55,233 nt of DNA from NCBI GenBank assembly GCA_014360465.1, contig JACIXQ010000005.1, positions 1 to 55,233 of the forward strand. Direction: 5' to 3'. The translations under genes and the position numbers were made by a program. This document shows, piece after piece, positions 8,368 through 16,775 of this stretch (position 1 is its first letter; each line of letters opens with the position of its first letter). The notes below the pieces were generated by a model, which did no database searches, was not told where the DNA came from, and saw only the letters and a list, made by a program, of their open reading frames with translations. The DNA comes from a bacterium. Lineage in GTDB: Bacteria; Armatimonadota; JACIXR01.

Positions 8368-9146
8368 AACGGCTTTTCCTGCTCCTTTCCTTGACTTTAT
8401 CAATCATCATCTGTTATGGAAAAATCGCCTTGCAAAAGAACGCAGATGAGGTCGTAATCAGAAATGATTATATCTCCCTTCACTTATCCAAGGATAGAGG
8501 GTGGCTACCTGATAAATTGGAATATTCGGGAATAGGAACCATCCTGAGTGATTTCCATATTTATACAGATTGGGGTATATACGAGAGGGGCTATGTTGGG
8601 AGCAAAGAAGAAAAAGAAGGTAGGATAAGTATCGACGAGAAACAAGGCGAAGTAACGGTGACCGCAGAGGGAGAACTGAAGTCAAAAGACAAAAGAATGG
8701 AAGAGAAAATCGGGTATATTGTGAAGTTCGTAGTTAGTAACGAACCCCGATTGAAGGTTGAGGTAGAACTTAAGCCGCAGATGAAACCAAGAAAGGTTTC
8801 TGCATTCCTTGCCCATCTATTCCAGGTACACTCTGCAAAGCAATGGATGGTAAACGGTTTGGATGGCATTATCTCGGAGGATATGAACGGCGAGGTTGGG
8901 AGAATGTGGGAATCGCGGAATGAACCCTTAAGTATCGATGACCCTTTCATCATCGTTATAACCAACTGGGGACAAATTCACATAGATGGTATCAGCTCTG
9001 AACCACAAGCTCAGAATATATTTTTATTCAACGGAAGTGGTGGTAACCTCGTTTTATTCTTCGGCTTCTTAGATGGAGGTCTCCAAGAAATCTCCACTCC
9101 ATTCAGAGTAAGCTATAACATAGAGTTCAACCCAATTACGAGATAA
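8364..9146 (+). CDS. Secreted stand-alone copy of the C-terminal domain of the preceding GH13-like protein
   Basis: 260 residues with a signal peptide (MKRLFLLLSLTLSIIICYG). The ATG at 8364 overlaps the stop of the preceding gene as ATGA; a GTG at 8352 in the same frame lies before the signal peptide and is not favoured. The whole mature part is beta-rich and aligns with about the last 240 residues of the upstream protein: NADEVVIRNDYISLHLSK versus its N-terminal-type module, AFLAHLFQ versus AFLAQRLD, GRMWESRN versus GRVWESRN, and FFGFLDGGL versus FFAYMDGDF. I do not recognise a named family; a galactose-mutarotase-like beta-sandwich is a possibility. It most likely binds the same glycan as the large enzyme or assembles with it. 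No catalytic motif is evident. Confidence 0.8.
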   Translation: MKRLFLLLSLTLSIIICYGKIALQKNADEVVIRNDYISLHLSKDRGWLPDKLEYSGIGTILSDFHIYTDWGIYERGYVGSKEEKEGRISIDEKQGEVTVTAEGELKSKDKRMEEKIGYIVKFVVSNEPRLKVEVELKPQMKPRKVSAFLAHLFQVHSAKQWMVNGLDGIISEDMNGEVGRMWESRNEPLSIDDPFIIVITNWGQIHIDGISSEPQAQNIFLFNGSGGNLVLFFGFLDGGLQEISTPFRVSYNIEFNPITR

Positions 9147-9284
9147 TTCCCTTCATAATACCGCTTATTTATTGGCATTCCAACATCCCAACTCCTTATG
9201 TCCTATTGTATAAAATAAGAAGTTCTCTTATTCTTACGACGAGGAAATTTTTAGAATAAATCATTTTTGAGGAAGAGCGCCGTC

Positions 9285-9313
9285 TTGACGCCTCAAATAT
9301 AGGGAGATATTAT
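9285..9313 (+). promoter_or_regulatory. Sigma70-type promoter for the HIT-UDG-CdaA operon, probable leaderless start
   Basis: TTGACG (9285-9290), a 17-base spacer and TATTAT (9308-9313). The ATG of the HIT gene lies at 9323, nine bases after the -10 box, with no Shine-Dalgarno sequence. It sits in a 176-base gap that otherwise holds nothing recognisable. Confidence 0.65.
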
Positions 9314-9322
9314 ATTTTTGAT

Positions 9323-9808
9323 ATGAAGATATTATGGGCACCCTGGAGGTCAGCTTATGTGAGTCAAGCGGAAAAAATTGAAGAATGCATCTTTTGCCAG
9401 AAAATCACCGGAAACGATGAAGAAAATTATGTCCTTCTTAGGGGTAATACATGCTTCGTAGTTCTTAACATTTACCCCTACAACAATGGTCATCTAATGA
9501 TTGCTCCTTACCGGCATATCGGTTCTCTTCAGGAACTTACCAAAGAGGAAAGAGCGGAGATGATGGATTTGAGCGCCGTTTGTATGGATGCCCTCAAAGA
9601 AGGGCTCAATTGCCATGGATTCAATCTGGGAATCAATATCGGAAAGGTCGCGGGAGCCGGTGTTCCCGACCACATTCATATCCACATAGTTCCACGCTGG
9701 GAAGGAGATACCAACTTTATGCCCGTCGTAGGGGATACAAAAGTCATTCCCCAAAGCCTCTCAACCACCTACAAAATCCTCCGCTCAATGCTCGCTGAGA
9801 AAAAATGA
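9323..9808 (+). CDS. HIT family nucleotide hydrolase/phosphorylase (Ap4A type)
   Basis: 161 residues. The histidine-triad motif is HIHIHIVPRW, with His117, His119 and His121, the last being the catalytic one that forms the nucleotidylated intermediate. CIFC at 22-25 supplies two of the likely zinc ligands. The N-terminus KILWAPWRSAYV is characteristic of the Ap4A phosphorylase-like HIT subgroup (compare Mycobacterium Rv2613c as known for that family). The expected substrates are dinucleoside polyphosphates or adenylylated compounds. It heads a six-gene operon and overlaps the UDG gene by ATGA. The link with c-di-AMP synthesis in the same operon is suggestive but unproven. Exact substrate is not determinable from sequence. 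Confidence 0.9.
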   Translation: MKILWAPWRSAYVSQAEKIEECIFCQKITGNDEENYVLLRGNTCFVVLNIYPYNNGHLMIAPYRHIGSLQELTKEERAEMMDLSAVCMDALKEGLNCHGFNLGINIGKVAGAGVPDHIHIHIVPRWEGDTNFMPVVGDTKVIPQSLSTTYKILRSMLAEKK

Positions 9809-10476
9809 ATAAGAAAGAAAGATTTGCAGATTATAAGAAGCGGGTTTCAGCTTGTAAGGATTGTCCTTTATGGGAGACACGGACTAATGTCGTGACAGGG
9901 GAAGGAAATATAGATAGCAAGCTTGTTCTTGTGGGAGAAGGTCCGGGGGAGAATGAGGATTTACAGGGGCGTCCTTTCGTTGGTAGAGCTGGCAAATTAC
10001 TGGAGGAAATCCTCCTTGAGAATGGCTTGCGGAGGGAGGATATCTGGATAACCAACATCATAAGATGCCGGGCAACGATAAGGGAGGAAGGAAGCGTCCG
10101 AAATCGTCCTCCTCGCCCTCAGGAAGTTCAGATGTGCAAAAAATGGCTTGAGGAAGAGCTATCAATTATTAAGCCCAAAGTCATAGTATGCCTCGGTGGT
10201 CCAGCAGCTGAGGTCGTCATTCATAGAGGTTTCAGGATGACCGAAGAAAGAGGTATTTGGTTCAAAAGCCCTTATGCCCCTTTCGCTATCGCTACTTACC
10301 ATCCAGCCTATGTTCTACGGCAACCTGGCAGAGCCTTTGACGAGTTAAGATGGATGCTCTCCGAAGATATAGCTGAAGCCAGACGAAAGGCGGAAAACCC
10401 CGAAGAGGAAACAGCTCCCGACCAGATAATTGTGCCTCCTCAAGAGGAGGGAGGCGAACAGCTCAGCCTATTTTAG
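9805..10476 (+). CDS. Uracil-DNA glycosylase, family 4 (Fe-S)
   Basis: Removes uracil from DNA to start base-excision repair. 223 residues. Motif A is GEGPGENED (about 44-52) and motif B is HPAYVLR with His166. Four cysteines, Cys17 and Cys20 in CKDC, Cys88 in RCRAT and Cys111 in QMCKKW, match the 4Fe-4S ligand pattern of family 4 enzymes, which are common in thermophiles. The C-terminal tail is acidic and ends QLSLF, which resembles the hydrophobic sliding-clamp-binding peptides of some repair enzymes; that reading is inference. ATG overlaps the HIT stop by four bases, and cdaA follows after three bases. Confidence 0.93.
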   Translation: MNKKERFADYKKRVSACKDCPLWETRTNVVTGEGNIDSKLVLVGEGPGENEDLQGRPFVGRAGKLLEEILLENGLRREDIWITNIIRCRATIREEGSVRNRPPRPQEVQMCKKWLEEELSIIKPKVIVCLGGPAAEVVIHRGFRMTEERGIWFKSPYAPFAIATYHPAYVLRQPGRAFDELRWMLSEDIAEARRKAENPEEETAPDQIIVPPQEEGGEQLSLF

Positions 10477-10479
10477 GAA

Positions 10480-11298
10480 ATGCTTGAATGGCTTTTCCCA
10501 AATGGTATTGGCTGGCGCGAAGTCCTCATCGCTCTTTTAGATATCGGCATAATTTCCTTCTTCATCTATCAGCTGATGCTTTTGGCGAAGGGAACAAGAG
10601 GTTGGTATATAATACAGGGACTCATCATCTTCTTCATCGCTCTCTATCTCTGCAATCTTTTGGGCTTGGAAACGGTCAGCTGGGTTCTTGACCGCTTCGT
10701 AATGCTTCTTCCTGTGGCGCTTGTGATACTTTTCTATCCTGAACTCCGTGCTCTACTGGAAGAACTGGGAAGATTGGGCTTTTGGGCTGGGCGTCCCCAC
10801 ATTTTCTTCGGAGCGAAGAAATCGCAACTCGCCGTCATAGATGAGATAGTGAGAGCCGTAAAAAATCTCGCCGCCAAAAGAATAGGAGCTCTGATCGTCC
10901 TCGAAAGACAGATGAGGGTGGACGATTATATCTATCAAAGTACACCAATAGACGCCGAACTATCGGCACGCCTAATAGAATCAATCTTCTACCCAGGCAA
11001 TCCCCTTCACGATGGGGCTATCGTCGTAAGAGGGAATAGAATTGTGGCGGCGAGTTGTGTTTTGCCTTTATCTAACAAAGATGAAGTGGGAGAAAACCTC
11101 CATACAAGACACAGAGCAGGTTTGGGAATATCCGAATTGACCGACGCCGTTGTGATCATCATCTCGGAAGAAACCGGAAGCATCAGCCTCGCTTATGAGG
11201 GAAAACTGGAGCATAACCTTAGCGAAAATAGGCTAAGGGAACTCTTGAGCTTCTTCTTCTTAAGGGAAAGCAAGGATGTTGGAAAGACTGAAGCATAA
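10480..11298 (+). CDS. dacA: Diadenylate cyclase CdaA (c-di-AMP synthase)
   Basis: Makes cyclic di-AMP from two ATP. 272 residues: three N-terminal membrane helices (about 12-32, 40-60 and 72-88), a short linker and the DAC domain with DGA at 178-180 and RHR at 210-212, both required for ATP binding and catalysis in this family. The neighbouring cdaR and glmM form the conserved cdaA-cdaR-glmM cluster, in which CdaR and GlmM regulate the cyclase in studied Firmicutes. Its start lies three bases after the UDG stop and its 3' end overlaps cdaR by 23 bases. c-di-AMP commonly controls potassium and osmolyte uptake and cell-wall homeostasis; no target is visible in this window. Confidence 0.95.
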   Translation: MLEWLFPNGIGWREVLIALLDIGIISFFIYQLMLLAKGTRGWYIIQGLIIFFIALYLCNLLGLETVSWVLDRFVMLLPVALVILFYPELRALLEELGRLGFWAGRPHIFFGAKKSQLAVIDEIVRAVKNLAAKRIGALIVLERQMRVDDYIYQSTPIDAELSARLIESIFYPGNPLHDGAIVVRGNRIVAASCVLPLSNKDEVGENLHTRHRAGLGISELTDAVVIIISEETGSISLAYEGKLEHNLSENRLRELLSFFFLRESKDVGKTEA

Positions 11299-12193
11299 CT
11301 GGGGCTACAAACTCTTCTCATTCTTCATTGCTGCCATTCTTTGGCTCTATGTTCGTACCCAGCAAAACCCAATCGTTACACAAGAACTTAAAAAGGAAAT
11401 CGAAGTTAGAGGATTAGCACCAGGTCTCATAATCACCCAACCACTTCCCACTGTAACACTCCTTATAAAAGCTCCTAAAAAGAAATTAGAACAGATAAAT
11501 TTAAATTCGCTGAAAGTGGAAATCTCCCTGGAAGGTAAAGGGGTGGGAACCTATAAAGTTCCTCTTAAGATATCCACTCCTAAGGGGATAATCGTCTATT
11601 GTAAGGTTCATCGCATCAAAGTAAACCTTGATAGAGTTGTTGCAGAGCAGTTGCCCGTTCAAGCCGTCATATCATCTTCTCCCCCTGAGGGGTTTGCCCT
11701 TCGAGGAATCTACATCAATCCTCCCAATGTCACCGTTTACCTTCCGTCATCGCAGAGGAACGAATTGTCTTCTGCCCAGATCTTCGTTGATTTGAGCAGA
11801 GGAGAAGGAGATTTTATGCTTCCCGTATTGGTTATGAATAAGGCAAATAAACCAATAGAGAATGCCAAGGTTGTTCCACCTTTGGTGAAGGTATCCACGA
11901 GCTTCAATGTAACCAGATTAATCAAGATACTGCCCGTCCTTCCAGATTTAAGCGGCTCGTTGCCAAACAACTTGGTTCTTGAAAGGGTGGAAGTTCAACC
12001 CCAAGTTGTGAGCGTTTCTGGTCCAAGCGCTGTGCTATCAGGATTGAATAGCGTTAAAACGGAAAAGATAGACCTTTCCCAAATTCAATCTTCCTGCTCC
12101 ATTGAGGTGCCATTGGCGCATATTGATAAAGTTACCTTTCTGAATACTAATAAAGTAACAGTTAACATCTTCGTTGGTTCGGGAGGTCAATGA
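11276..12193 (+). CDS. cdaR: CdaR, YbbR-domain regulator of CdaA
   Basis: 305 residues: a short cytoplasmic N-terminus, one membrane helix (about 12-28, LFSFFIAAILWLYV) and about three YbbR repeats exposed outside the membrane. Repeat signatures include IEVRGLAPGLIITQPLPTV, AVISSSPPEGFALRGIYINP and VSVSGPSAVLSGLNSVKTEKIDLS. It belongs to the conserved cluster with dacA and glmM and presumably contacts CdaA in the membrane. The ATG at 11276 lies inside the 3' end of dacA, indicating translational coupling. The glmM start follows after three bases. The assignment rests on both domain pattern and context. Confidence 0.93.
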   Translation: MLERLKHNWGYKLFSFFIAAILWLYVRTQQNPIVTQELKKEIEVRGLAPGLIITQPLPTVTLLIKAPKKKLEQINLNSLKVEISLEGKGVGTYKVPLKISTPKGIIVYCKVHRIKVNLDRVVAEQLPVQAVISSSPPEGFALRGIYINPPNVTVYLPSSQRNELSSAQIFVDLSRGEGDFMLPVLVMNKANKPIENAKVVPPLVKVSTSFNVTRLIKILPVLPDLSGSLPNNLVLERVEVQPQVVSVSGPSAVLSGLNSVKTEKIDLSQIQSSCSIEVPLAHIDKVTFLNTNKVTVNIFVGSGGQ

Positions 12194-12196
12194 AAT

Positions 12197-13528
12197 ATGG
12201 AAGTTCTCTTTGGAACAGATGGCGTTAGAGGACGAGCTAACGAAAACCTTACACCCGAGTTTGCTTTAAAATTAGGATTAGCTGTAGGTAGTTTTTTAAA
12301 AAGAGATTGCTCCAAAATAATCTTGGGAAAGGATACAAGACTTTCAAGCGATATGTTGGAATCCGCTTTCGCCGCTGGACTCTGCGCAGCTGGTATGGAA
12401 GTGCTTGAGACAGGGGTCATAACAACTCCTGGCGTAGCGTTTCTTGCTTCTTTCAATAATGTATATGGAGCTGTAATTTCCGCTTCCCACAATCCATTTG
12501 ATGAAAATGGCATCAAATTAATCCATAAAAATGGCTTCAAGCTCCCCGACGAATGGGAAGAGGAAATAGAGAAAATATTTTTGGATAATGGCTTTGAATA
12601 TGCCCCCTCGGCGGAGATTGGAAAGAGAACAGCTTTCCACCAAGGAGCCAGCTTATACAAGGACTTCCTGAAAAGCAAAGCCGATTTCAGTCTCAAAGGG
12701 ATGAAATTGGTCGTAGACACCGCAAATGGTGCGGGGCATAATATCGCCCCCGCACTACTCAGAGAATTGGGAGCCGATGTCATCGTGATAAATGATACCC
12801 CTGATGGGAAAAATATTAATAGAGACTGTGGAGCCGTTCATCCAGAAAGGATGGCCGAGGAGGTTAAGAAACATCGGGCGATGCTCGGTATTTCTCTTGA
12901 TGGCGATGGAGATAGGGCGATTTTCGCCGATGAACAAGGGGAAATAATTTATGGAGATGGTATCCTCTACATCTTTGCTACATATATGATGGAAAAAGGC
13001 ATTTTGCGAGGTCCTGTCGTCACAACTTATATGACGAACAGCGGAGTGGAAATGGCTCTGGCGAAACGAGGAATAAAAATGGTTCGCGTCCCGATAGGAG
13101 ATAAATATGTGGCGAGGAAAATGAAAGAGATAGGTGCTACACTGGGAGGAGAACAATCTGGTCATATAATCCTTTTCCAGCATCTCCCCACAGGAGATGG
13201 TATTTTAACCACCCTCCAGCTACTTAAAGTGATATTAGAAAAGGGGAAGCCCCTTTCCCAGCTGAAGGATTATGTCCTCTTCCCCCAAAAATTGGTTAAC
13301 ATCAAGGTGAAAAACCCCCAAAAATGGGAGAAAGATGAAAAAGTAATGGCTGTCGTTCGCACGGCTGAAAGCGCACTGGCTGGAAAAGGGAGAATCCTTA
13401 TCCGGGCTTCAGGCACGGAGGACAAATTGAGAATTATGGTTGAGGGAGAGGACGAGAAAGAAGTGGAAAACTTGACAAATGAGTTATATGAGAGAATAAA
13501 GAAAATAGTGGAGAGCGAAAATGATTGA
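12197..13528 (+). CDS. glmM: Phosphoglucosamine mutase
   Basis: Converts glucosamine-6-phosphate to glucosamine-1-phosphate, the step before GlmU. 443 residues with the alpha-D-phosphohexomutase layout: N-terminal FGTDGVRGRAN, phosphorylated Ser97 in ISASHNP, the magnesium loop DGDGDR, a sugar-binding GGEQSGH segment and the C-terminal phosphate-binding RASGTED loop. FGTDGVRG together with the cdaA-cdaR context separates it from other mutases. Its 3' end overlaps the M20 peptidase gene by eight bases. Confidence 0.96.
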   Translation: MEVLFGTDGVRGRANENLTPEFALKLGLAVGSFLKRDCSKIILGKDTRLSSDMLESAFAAGLCAAGMEVLETGVITTPGVAFLASFNNVYGAVISASHNPFDENGIKLIHKNGFKLPDEWEEEIEKIFLDNGFEYAPSAEIGKRTAFHQGASLYKDFLKSKADFSLKGMKLVVDTANGAGHNIAPALLRELGADVIVINDTPDGKNINRDCGAVHPERMAEEVKKHRAMLGISLDGDGDRAIFADEQGEIIYGDGILYIFATYMMEKGILRGPVVTTYMTNSGVEMALAKRGIKMVRVPIGDKYVARKMKEIGATLGGEQSGHIILFQHLPTGDGILTTLQLLKVILEKGKPLSQLKDYVLFPQKLVNIKVKNPQKWEKDEKVMAVVRTAESALAGKGRILIRASGTEDKLRIMVEGEDEKEVENLTNELYERIKKIVESEND

Positions 13529-14573
13529 AATGTTGAATCTCTTAAGTGAATTAGTGAACCGCTGGGATGAAAAAGCGGAGCTATTGGATATTCTTTATGA
13601 GAAATTAAAGGAGAAAGGCATAGAAACCCACATAGAAGGAGAGTCCGCCCCTCTCCTTATTTCCCACCAGGGAAACGGTGAACCTTCCCTTTGCCTCTAT
13701 TGCCATATAGATACTTCCCCTCCTTATGCCCTCTCCCAGCCTATATACAGGGAAGAAAATGGTAAGGCATATGGATTAGGAATATGCGACAAGGCTTCCG
13801 TTGTTGCAATTTTGGATGTATTCCTTGAAATGAAGGATAAAATAGAGAAAGGAAGCCTGGACTTGATAATCACCAGTGACAGTGAGGAGCAAGGGGAAGA
13901 ATTAAAACGAATCTTTGAAAAAGGCTATAGCCCAAGATGGGTAATCATCGGTGAACCGACAAATCTTTCCATAGTTACCCAGCATCCTGGTATCCTCCTC
14001 CTTGATATCTATTGTTATGGATTATCCGCCCCCACAGCCTTCCCATTCTCTGGTATAAATTCAATCTGGGAAATGGTGGATTTTCTCAACGAGTTGAAGG
14101 AACGCTTGCCATTCGTCCTTCTGGGAATAAAGGGAGGTGAGAGCATCCTCCGCGTACCGGAAAGATGCTATTCAACCCTTGCAATTCCCCTACCCTCCGA
14201 TAAGGATGCCACCTGGGCTCTTCGTATTTTGGATGGCGTCCTGAAGCAACCTCGCTGGATGGATGTTTCCTATCATATAAGAAGGATAGAAAATCCCTTA
14301 AAACAGGAAATTTTCTCCCCACTCGCCCAGGTTGCCAGGGAAATGGTTAGAAAAGTTCTGGGAAGGGAAAGGGAAACTGCCCAGCCAGGCTGGTCGGAAG
14401 CTTCGCGCTTTCAAGAAAGAGGCGCAGAAGTGATTGTTTTCGGGGCAGGTGAGCCCAGTATTGCCCACTCAGGAGAGGAATTCGTCATCGTTGAAGATAT
14501 AATGCTCCAGTCAAGGATATTAAAAGGTATAATCTCCTCCTTGCTTACCTCTTCTTCCTCTCCGAGCATCTAA
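13521..14573 (+). CDS. M20 family metallopeptidase/deacylase (ArgE/DapE/LysK-like)
   Basis: 350 residues. The metal-site pattern of M20 hydrolases is present: His62 in YCHID, Asp90 in GLGICDKAS, the catalytic Glu122-Glu123 pair in SDSEEQG, Glu145 in IGEPT, and a late His in IAHSGEEF. Members remove acyl or succinyl groups from amino acids, or act as peptidases. The PGWSEASRF segment and overall length are closest to LysK/ArgE-type enzymes as I know them, but no LysW or other LysW-pathway gene is present here, so the substrate stays open. dapA lies 117 bases downstream behind its own promoter; a role in lysine or arginine synthesis is plausible. It is the last gene of the operon from 9323. Confidence 0.8.
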   Translation: MIEMLNLLSELVNRWDEKAELLDILYEKLKEKGIETHIEGESAPLLISHQGNGEPSLCLYCHIDTSPPYALSQPIYREENGKAYGLGICDKASVVAILDVFLEMKDKIEKGSLDLIITSDSEEQGEELKRIFEKGYSPRWVIIGEPTNLSIVTQHPGILLLDIYCYGLSAPTAFPFSGINSIWEMVDFLNELKERLPFVLLGIKGGESILRVPERCYSTLAIPLPSDKDATWALRILDGVLKQPRWMDVSYHIRRIENPLKQEIFSPLAQVAREMVRKVLGRERETAQPGWSEASRFQERGAEVIVFGAGEPSIAHSGEEFVIVEDIMLQSRILKGIISSLLTSSSSPSI

Positions 14574-14621
14574 CGCCCTGCCAATGAAACCCATCAAATA
14601 GAAACAAACTTTTTACCATTA

Positions 14622-14650
14622 TTGATTGCCGAGAGAAAATCTGATAAAAT
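14622..14650 (+). promoter_or_regulatory. Sigma70-type promoter for dapA
   Basis: TTGATT (14622-14627), a 17-base spacer and TAAAAT (14645-14650). The expected start of transcription near 14657 leaves a leader of about 30 bases carrying the AGGAGG site at 14675-14680. Confidence 0.6.
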
Positions 14651-14690
14651 AGATAAAATCTCTTAAAGAAATACAGGAGGTTGTATGCTT

Positions 14691-15581
14691 ATGGAAGCCG
14701 TTTTCGGCAAAGTAGTTACAGCTATGGTCACCCCCTTCAAGGCTGATGACCTTGAAGTAAATTGGGAAATTGTTCCCGAACTAACAGATTATCTCATAGA
14801 GAATGGTTCGGACGGACTCGTCGTCGCCGGCACGACAGGAGAATCACCCACCCTGACCTTTGAGGAGAAAGTTCGACTATTTAAAGAAGTAAAGGAAAGA
14901 GCCAAAAATAAGGCAAGAGTCATTGCTGGCACCGGTTCCTATTGCACGGCGGAAAGCATTCACCTCACCAAAGCAGCAGAAGAGGTTGGGGTTGATGCGA
15001 TAATGCTCGTTGTCCCCTACTACAATAAGCCACCCCAAGATGGACTTTACAATCACTTCAGGGCAATCGCTTCCCAGACATCCCTCCCTGTAATCCTTTA
15101 CAACATCCCCGGAAGAACAGCTTGTAATCTTGAGGCTAAAACCCTTGCGCGTCTGGCAAAAGATGTGCCAAACATAAAGGGTGTTAAAGAAGCAAGCGGA
15201 AACCTCGTCCAGGTTGCGGAGATAGCCTCACTTACCACCGACGATTTCGAAATTCTCAGCGGTGAAGACGCCCTCACCCTGCCGATGCTATCTGTGGGAG
15301 GCAGGGGAGTGATCAGCGTGGCATCACATATTGCTGGTAAGAAGCTGAGAGAAATGATAGATTCCTTCTTCAATGGAGATATCCAAAAAGCGAAGAAGAT
15401 TCACCTTGAGCTTCTTCCCCTATTCAGAGTCCTATTCATAACGACGAACCCGATACCGGTAAAAACCGCTATGGAAATGGTCGGCATAAAGGTAGGTCCA
15501 CCCAGACCTCCTCTCTGCCCTGCTAACGAACAACAGAAAGAGGAAATCGCAAAGGTAATGAAAAGTTTAGGAATAATTTAG
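14691..15581 (+). CDS. dapA: 4-hydroxy-tetrahydrodipicolinate synthase
   Basis: Condenses pyruvate with aspartate semialdehyde in the lysine/diaminopimelate pathway. About 296 residues, the usual family length, with a TIM-barrel. Landmarks counted from ATG 14691: VTAMVTPF near the N-terminus, the GTTGES triad motif at 47-52, Tyr137 in LYNIPGRT and the Schiff-base Lys166 in GVKEAS. An ATG at 14685 is only four bases from the AGGAGG site, whereas ATG 14691 is ten bases away; either is possible and they differ by two residues. The related N-acetylneuraminate lyase group is unlikely given the full DapA pattern. The DJ-1 family gene follows 17 bases later. Confidence 0.93.
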   Translation: MEAVFGKVVTAMVTPFKADDLEVNWEIVPELTDYLIENGSDGLVVAGTTGESPTLTFEEKVRLFKEVKERAKNKARVIAGTGSYCTAESIHLTKAAEEVGVDAIMLVVPYYNKPPQDGLYNHFRAIASQTSLPVILYNIPGRTACNLEAKTLARLAKDVPNIKGVKEASGNLVQVAEIASLTTDDFEILSGEDALTLPMLSVGGRGVISVASHIAGKKLREMIDSFFNGDIQKAKKIHLELLPLFRVLFITTNPIPVKTAMEMVGIKVGPPRPPLCPANEQQKEEIAKVMKSLGII

Positions 15582-15598
15582 AAAAGAGGTGAAAGATA

Positions 15599-16186
15599 AT
15601 GGCAGTGAAGAAAATACTGATGCTCGTGGGAGATTATGTTGAGGACTACGAGGCGATGGTTCCCTATCAAATGCTCACGATGGTAGGTCATAAGGTGGAC
15701 ACGGTATGCCCGGGCAAGAAAGCAGGTGAAACCGTTAAAACCGCTATCCACGATTTTGAAGGAGACCAAACATACAGCGAGAAAAGAGGGCATAATTTCA
15801 CCATCACCGCGAACTTCGACGAGGTAAATCCTGAGGATTACGATGGCTTGGTCATCCCGGGTGGAAGGGCGCCGGAATACATCCGTCTGAACGAGAAAGT
15901 CCTGGAAATAGTTCGTCATTTTATGGAAGCTGGCAAGCCCGTTGCGTCTATCTGCCACGGGCAACAAGTGCTGATAGCAGCTGGCACGGTGAAAGGTAGG
16001 CGCCTTACAGCATATATCGCTGTTAAGCCTGACCTAATTCAGGCAGGAGCTGAATGGGTTGACCCAAACGAGACATTTTCTAATGCGGTAGTGGATGGCA
16101 ATTTAGTCACCGCTCCCGCTTGGCCTGCACATCCCGAATGGATGAGGAAATTCCTTGAATTGCTCGGCTCAAAGATAGAACCTTAA
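15599..16186 (+). CDS. DJ-1/PfpI family protein
   Basis: 195 residues with a class I glutamine-amidotransferase-like fold. The nucleophile elbow is SICHGQQ with Cys119, and Glu15 in DYVEDYE sits where the conserved acidic partner is in PfpI/YhbO proteins. [14 protein letters not shown] is another signature of the group. Studied relatives act as glyoxalase III-like or deglycase-type stress proteins, and their older peptidase annotation is disputed. A GAGGTGA site lies just upstream of the ATG. It probably shares the dapA transcript. What follows is a 590-base gap. Confidence 0.9.
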   Translation: MAVKKILMLVGDYVEDYEAMVPYQMLTMVGHKVDTVCPGKKAGETVKTAIHDFEGDQTYSEKRGHNFTITANFDEVNPEDYDGLVIPGGRAPEYIRLNEKVLEIVRHFMEAGKPVASICHGQQVLIAAGTVKGRRLTAYIAVKPDLIQAGAEWVDPNETFSNAVVDGNLVTAPAWPAHPEWMRKFLELLGSKIEP

Positions 16187-16324
16187 AAATAAACTCCAAC
16201 CTATATCGTTACAGCGATTCCTCCCTCTTGAAAAGCGGGGTATATTTTTGTTTTTAAATTGTTTGACCCTCTTGGTCAAATGTGTCAATTTGCTTAAAAA
16301 AATCCGATAAAAGGAAATAATGGC

Positions 16325-16612
16325 TTGAGTAAATTTACCCTGAAAAAGGCGAGATATCAGAAGCTTTACACTGTAATTTTCAAAATAATAGCAATGTTGC
16401 TCCATCGTTCGCCCCTAACAATTTATGATTTAGCCAGAAGGGTCTATAGGTCATAAATAAAGAGAGGACGAGGAATCTATGATGATGACAAGATACCCGT
16501 GATAGCTTTGTATGAAAGAAGAGGTAAGAGATTTTTGATGGATGCATTTCCGAGATATAAGGATATCTTTTGCTTTTCACATTCCATATGCAGTTTCACA
16601 TCTCAAAGTTGA
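16325..16612 (+). pseudogene. Degraded transposase fragment with an internal stop
   Basis: From TTG at 16325 the frame reads LSKFTLKKARYQKLY, then LLHRSPLTIYDLARRVYRS, a TAA stop at 16454-16456, then KRGRGIYDDDKIPVIALYE and RRGKRFLMDAFPRYKDIF, ending at TGA 16610-16612. The arrangement (helix-turn-helix-like PLTIYDLA, a basic RGRG linker, then a YDDDKIxxxALYE stretch) resembles the N-terminal half of IS4/IS5-type DDE transposases. The internal stop and the lack of the catalytic half mark it as dead. I could not recognise terminal inverted repeats or target duplications. Family assignment is tentative. Confidence 0.5.
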
Positions 16613-16759
16613 TAAGATTCTTCTTTTTGGCTTAATTTATAGGTGGTTTATTATGATAAATTCAGCTTGTTCTAAGGAAAAGTAGAAGTAAGGTGCTTAT
16701 ATCCTGCTAACCAAGAGCGAAATTTTCCCTTTATCGGTTTTTCTTTCCGATAGTTTCTT

Positions 16760-16765
16760 TATAAA
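16760..16765 (+). promoter_or_regulatory. Putative -10 box of murJ, leaderless spacing
   Basis: TATAAA at 16760-16765 lies ten bases before the murJ ATG at 16776. No convincing -35 box is seen at the right distance, and no Shine-Dalgarno sequence is present. It fits the spacing of the better supported promoters in this window. Confidence 0.35.
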
Positions 16766-16775
16766 ATGTTAAGAT

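Larger units (their letters stand above)
16187..16775. other. Gene-free region with decayed insertion-sequence DNA
   Basis: About 590 bases between the DJ-1 gene and murJ with no intact gene. The middle part contains a degraded transposase reading frame (16325-16612). A second short frame just after it, shifted by one base, reads HIPYAVSHLKVDKILLFG and may be the frameshifted continuation. The last 40 bases contain the putative murJ -10 box. No clear terminator hairpin or structured RNA is apparent. Confidence 0.5.

Noticed and set aside
9147-9284. The gap before the HIT gene, checked for a tRNA or riboswitch.
   Set aside because: No T-loop-like GTTCGA segment or conserved riboswitch core was recognisable; only the promoter at its end is supported.
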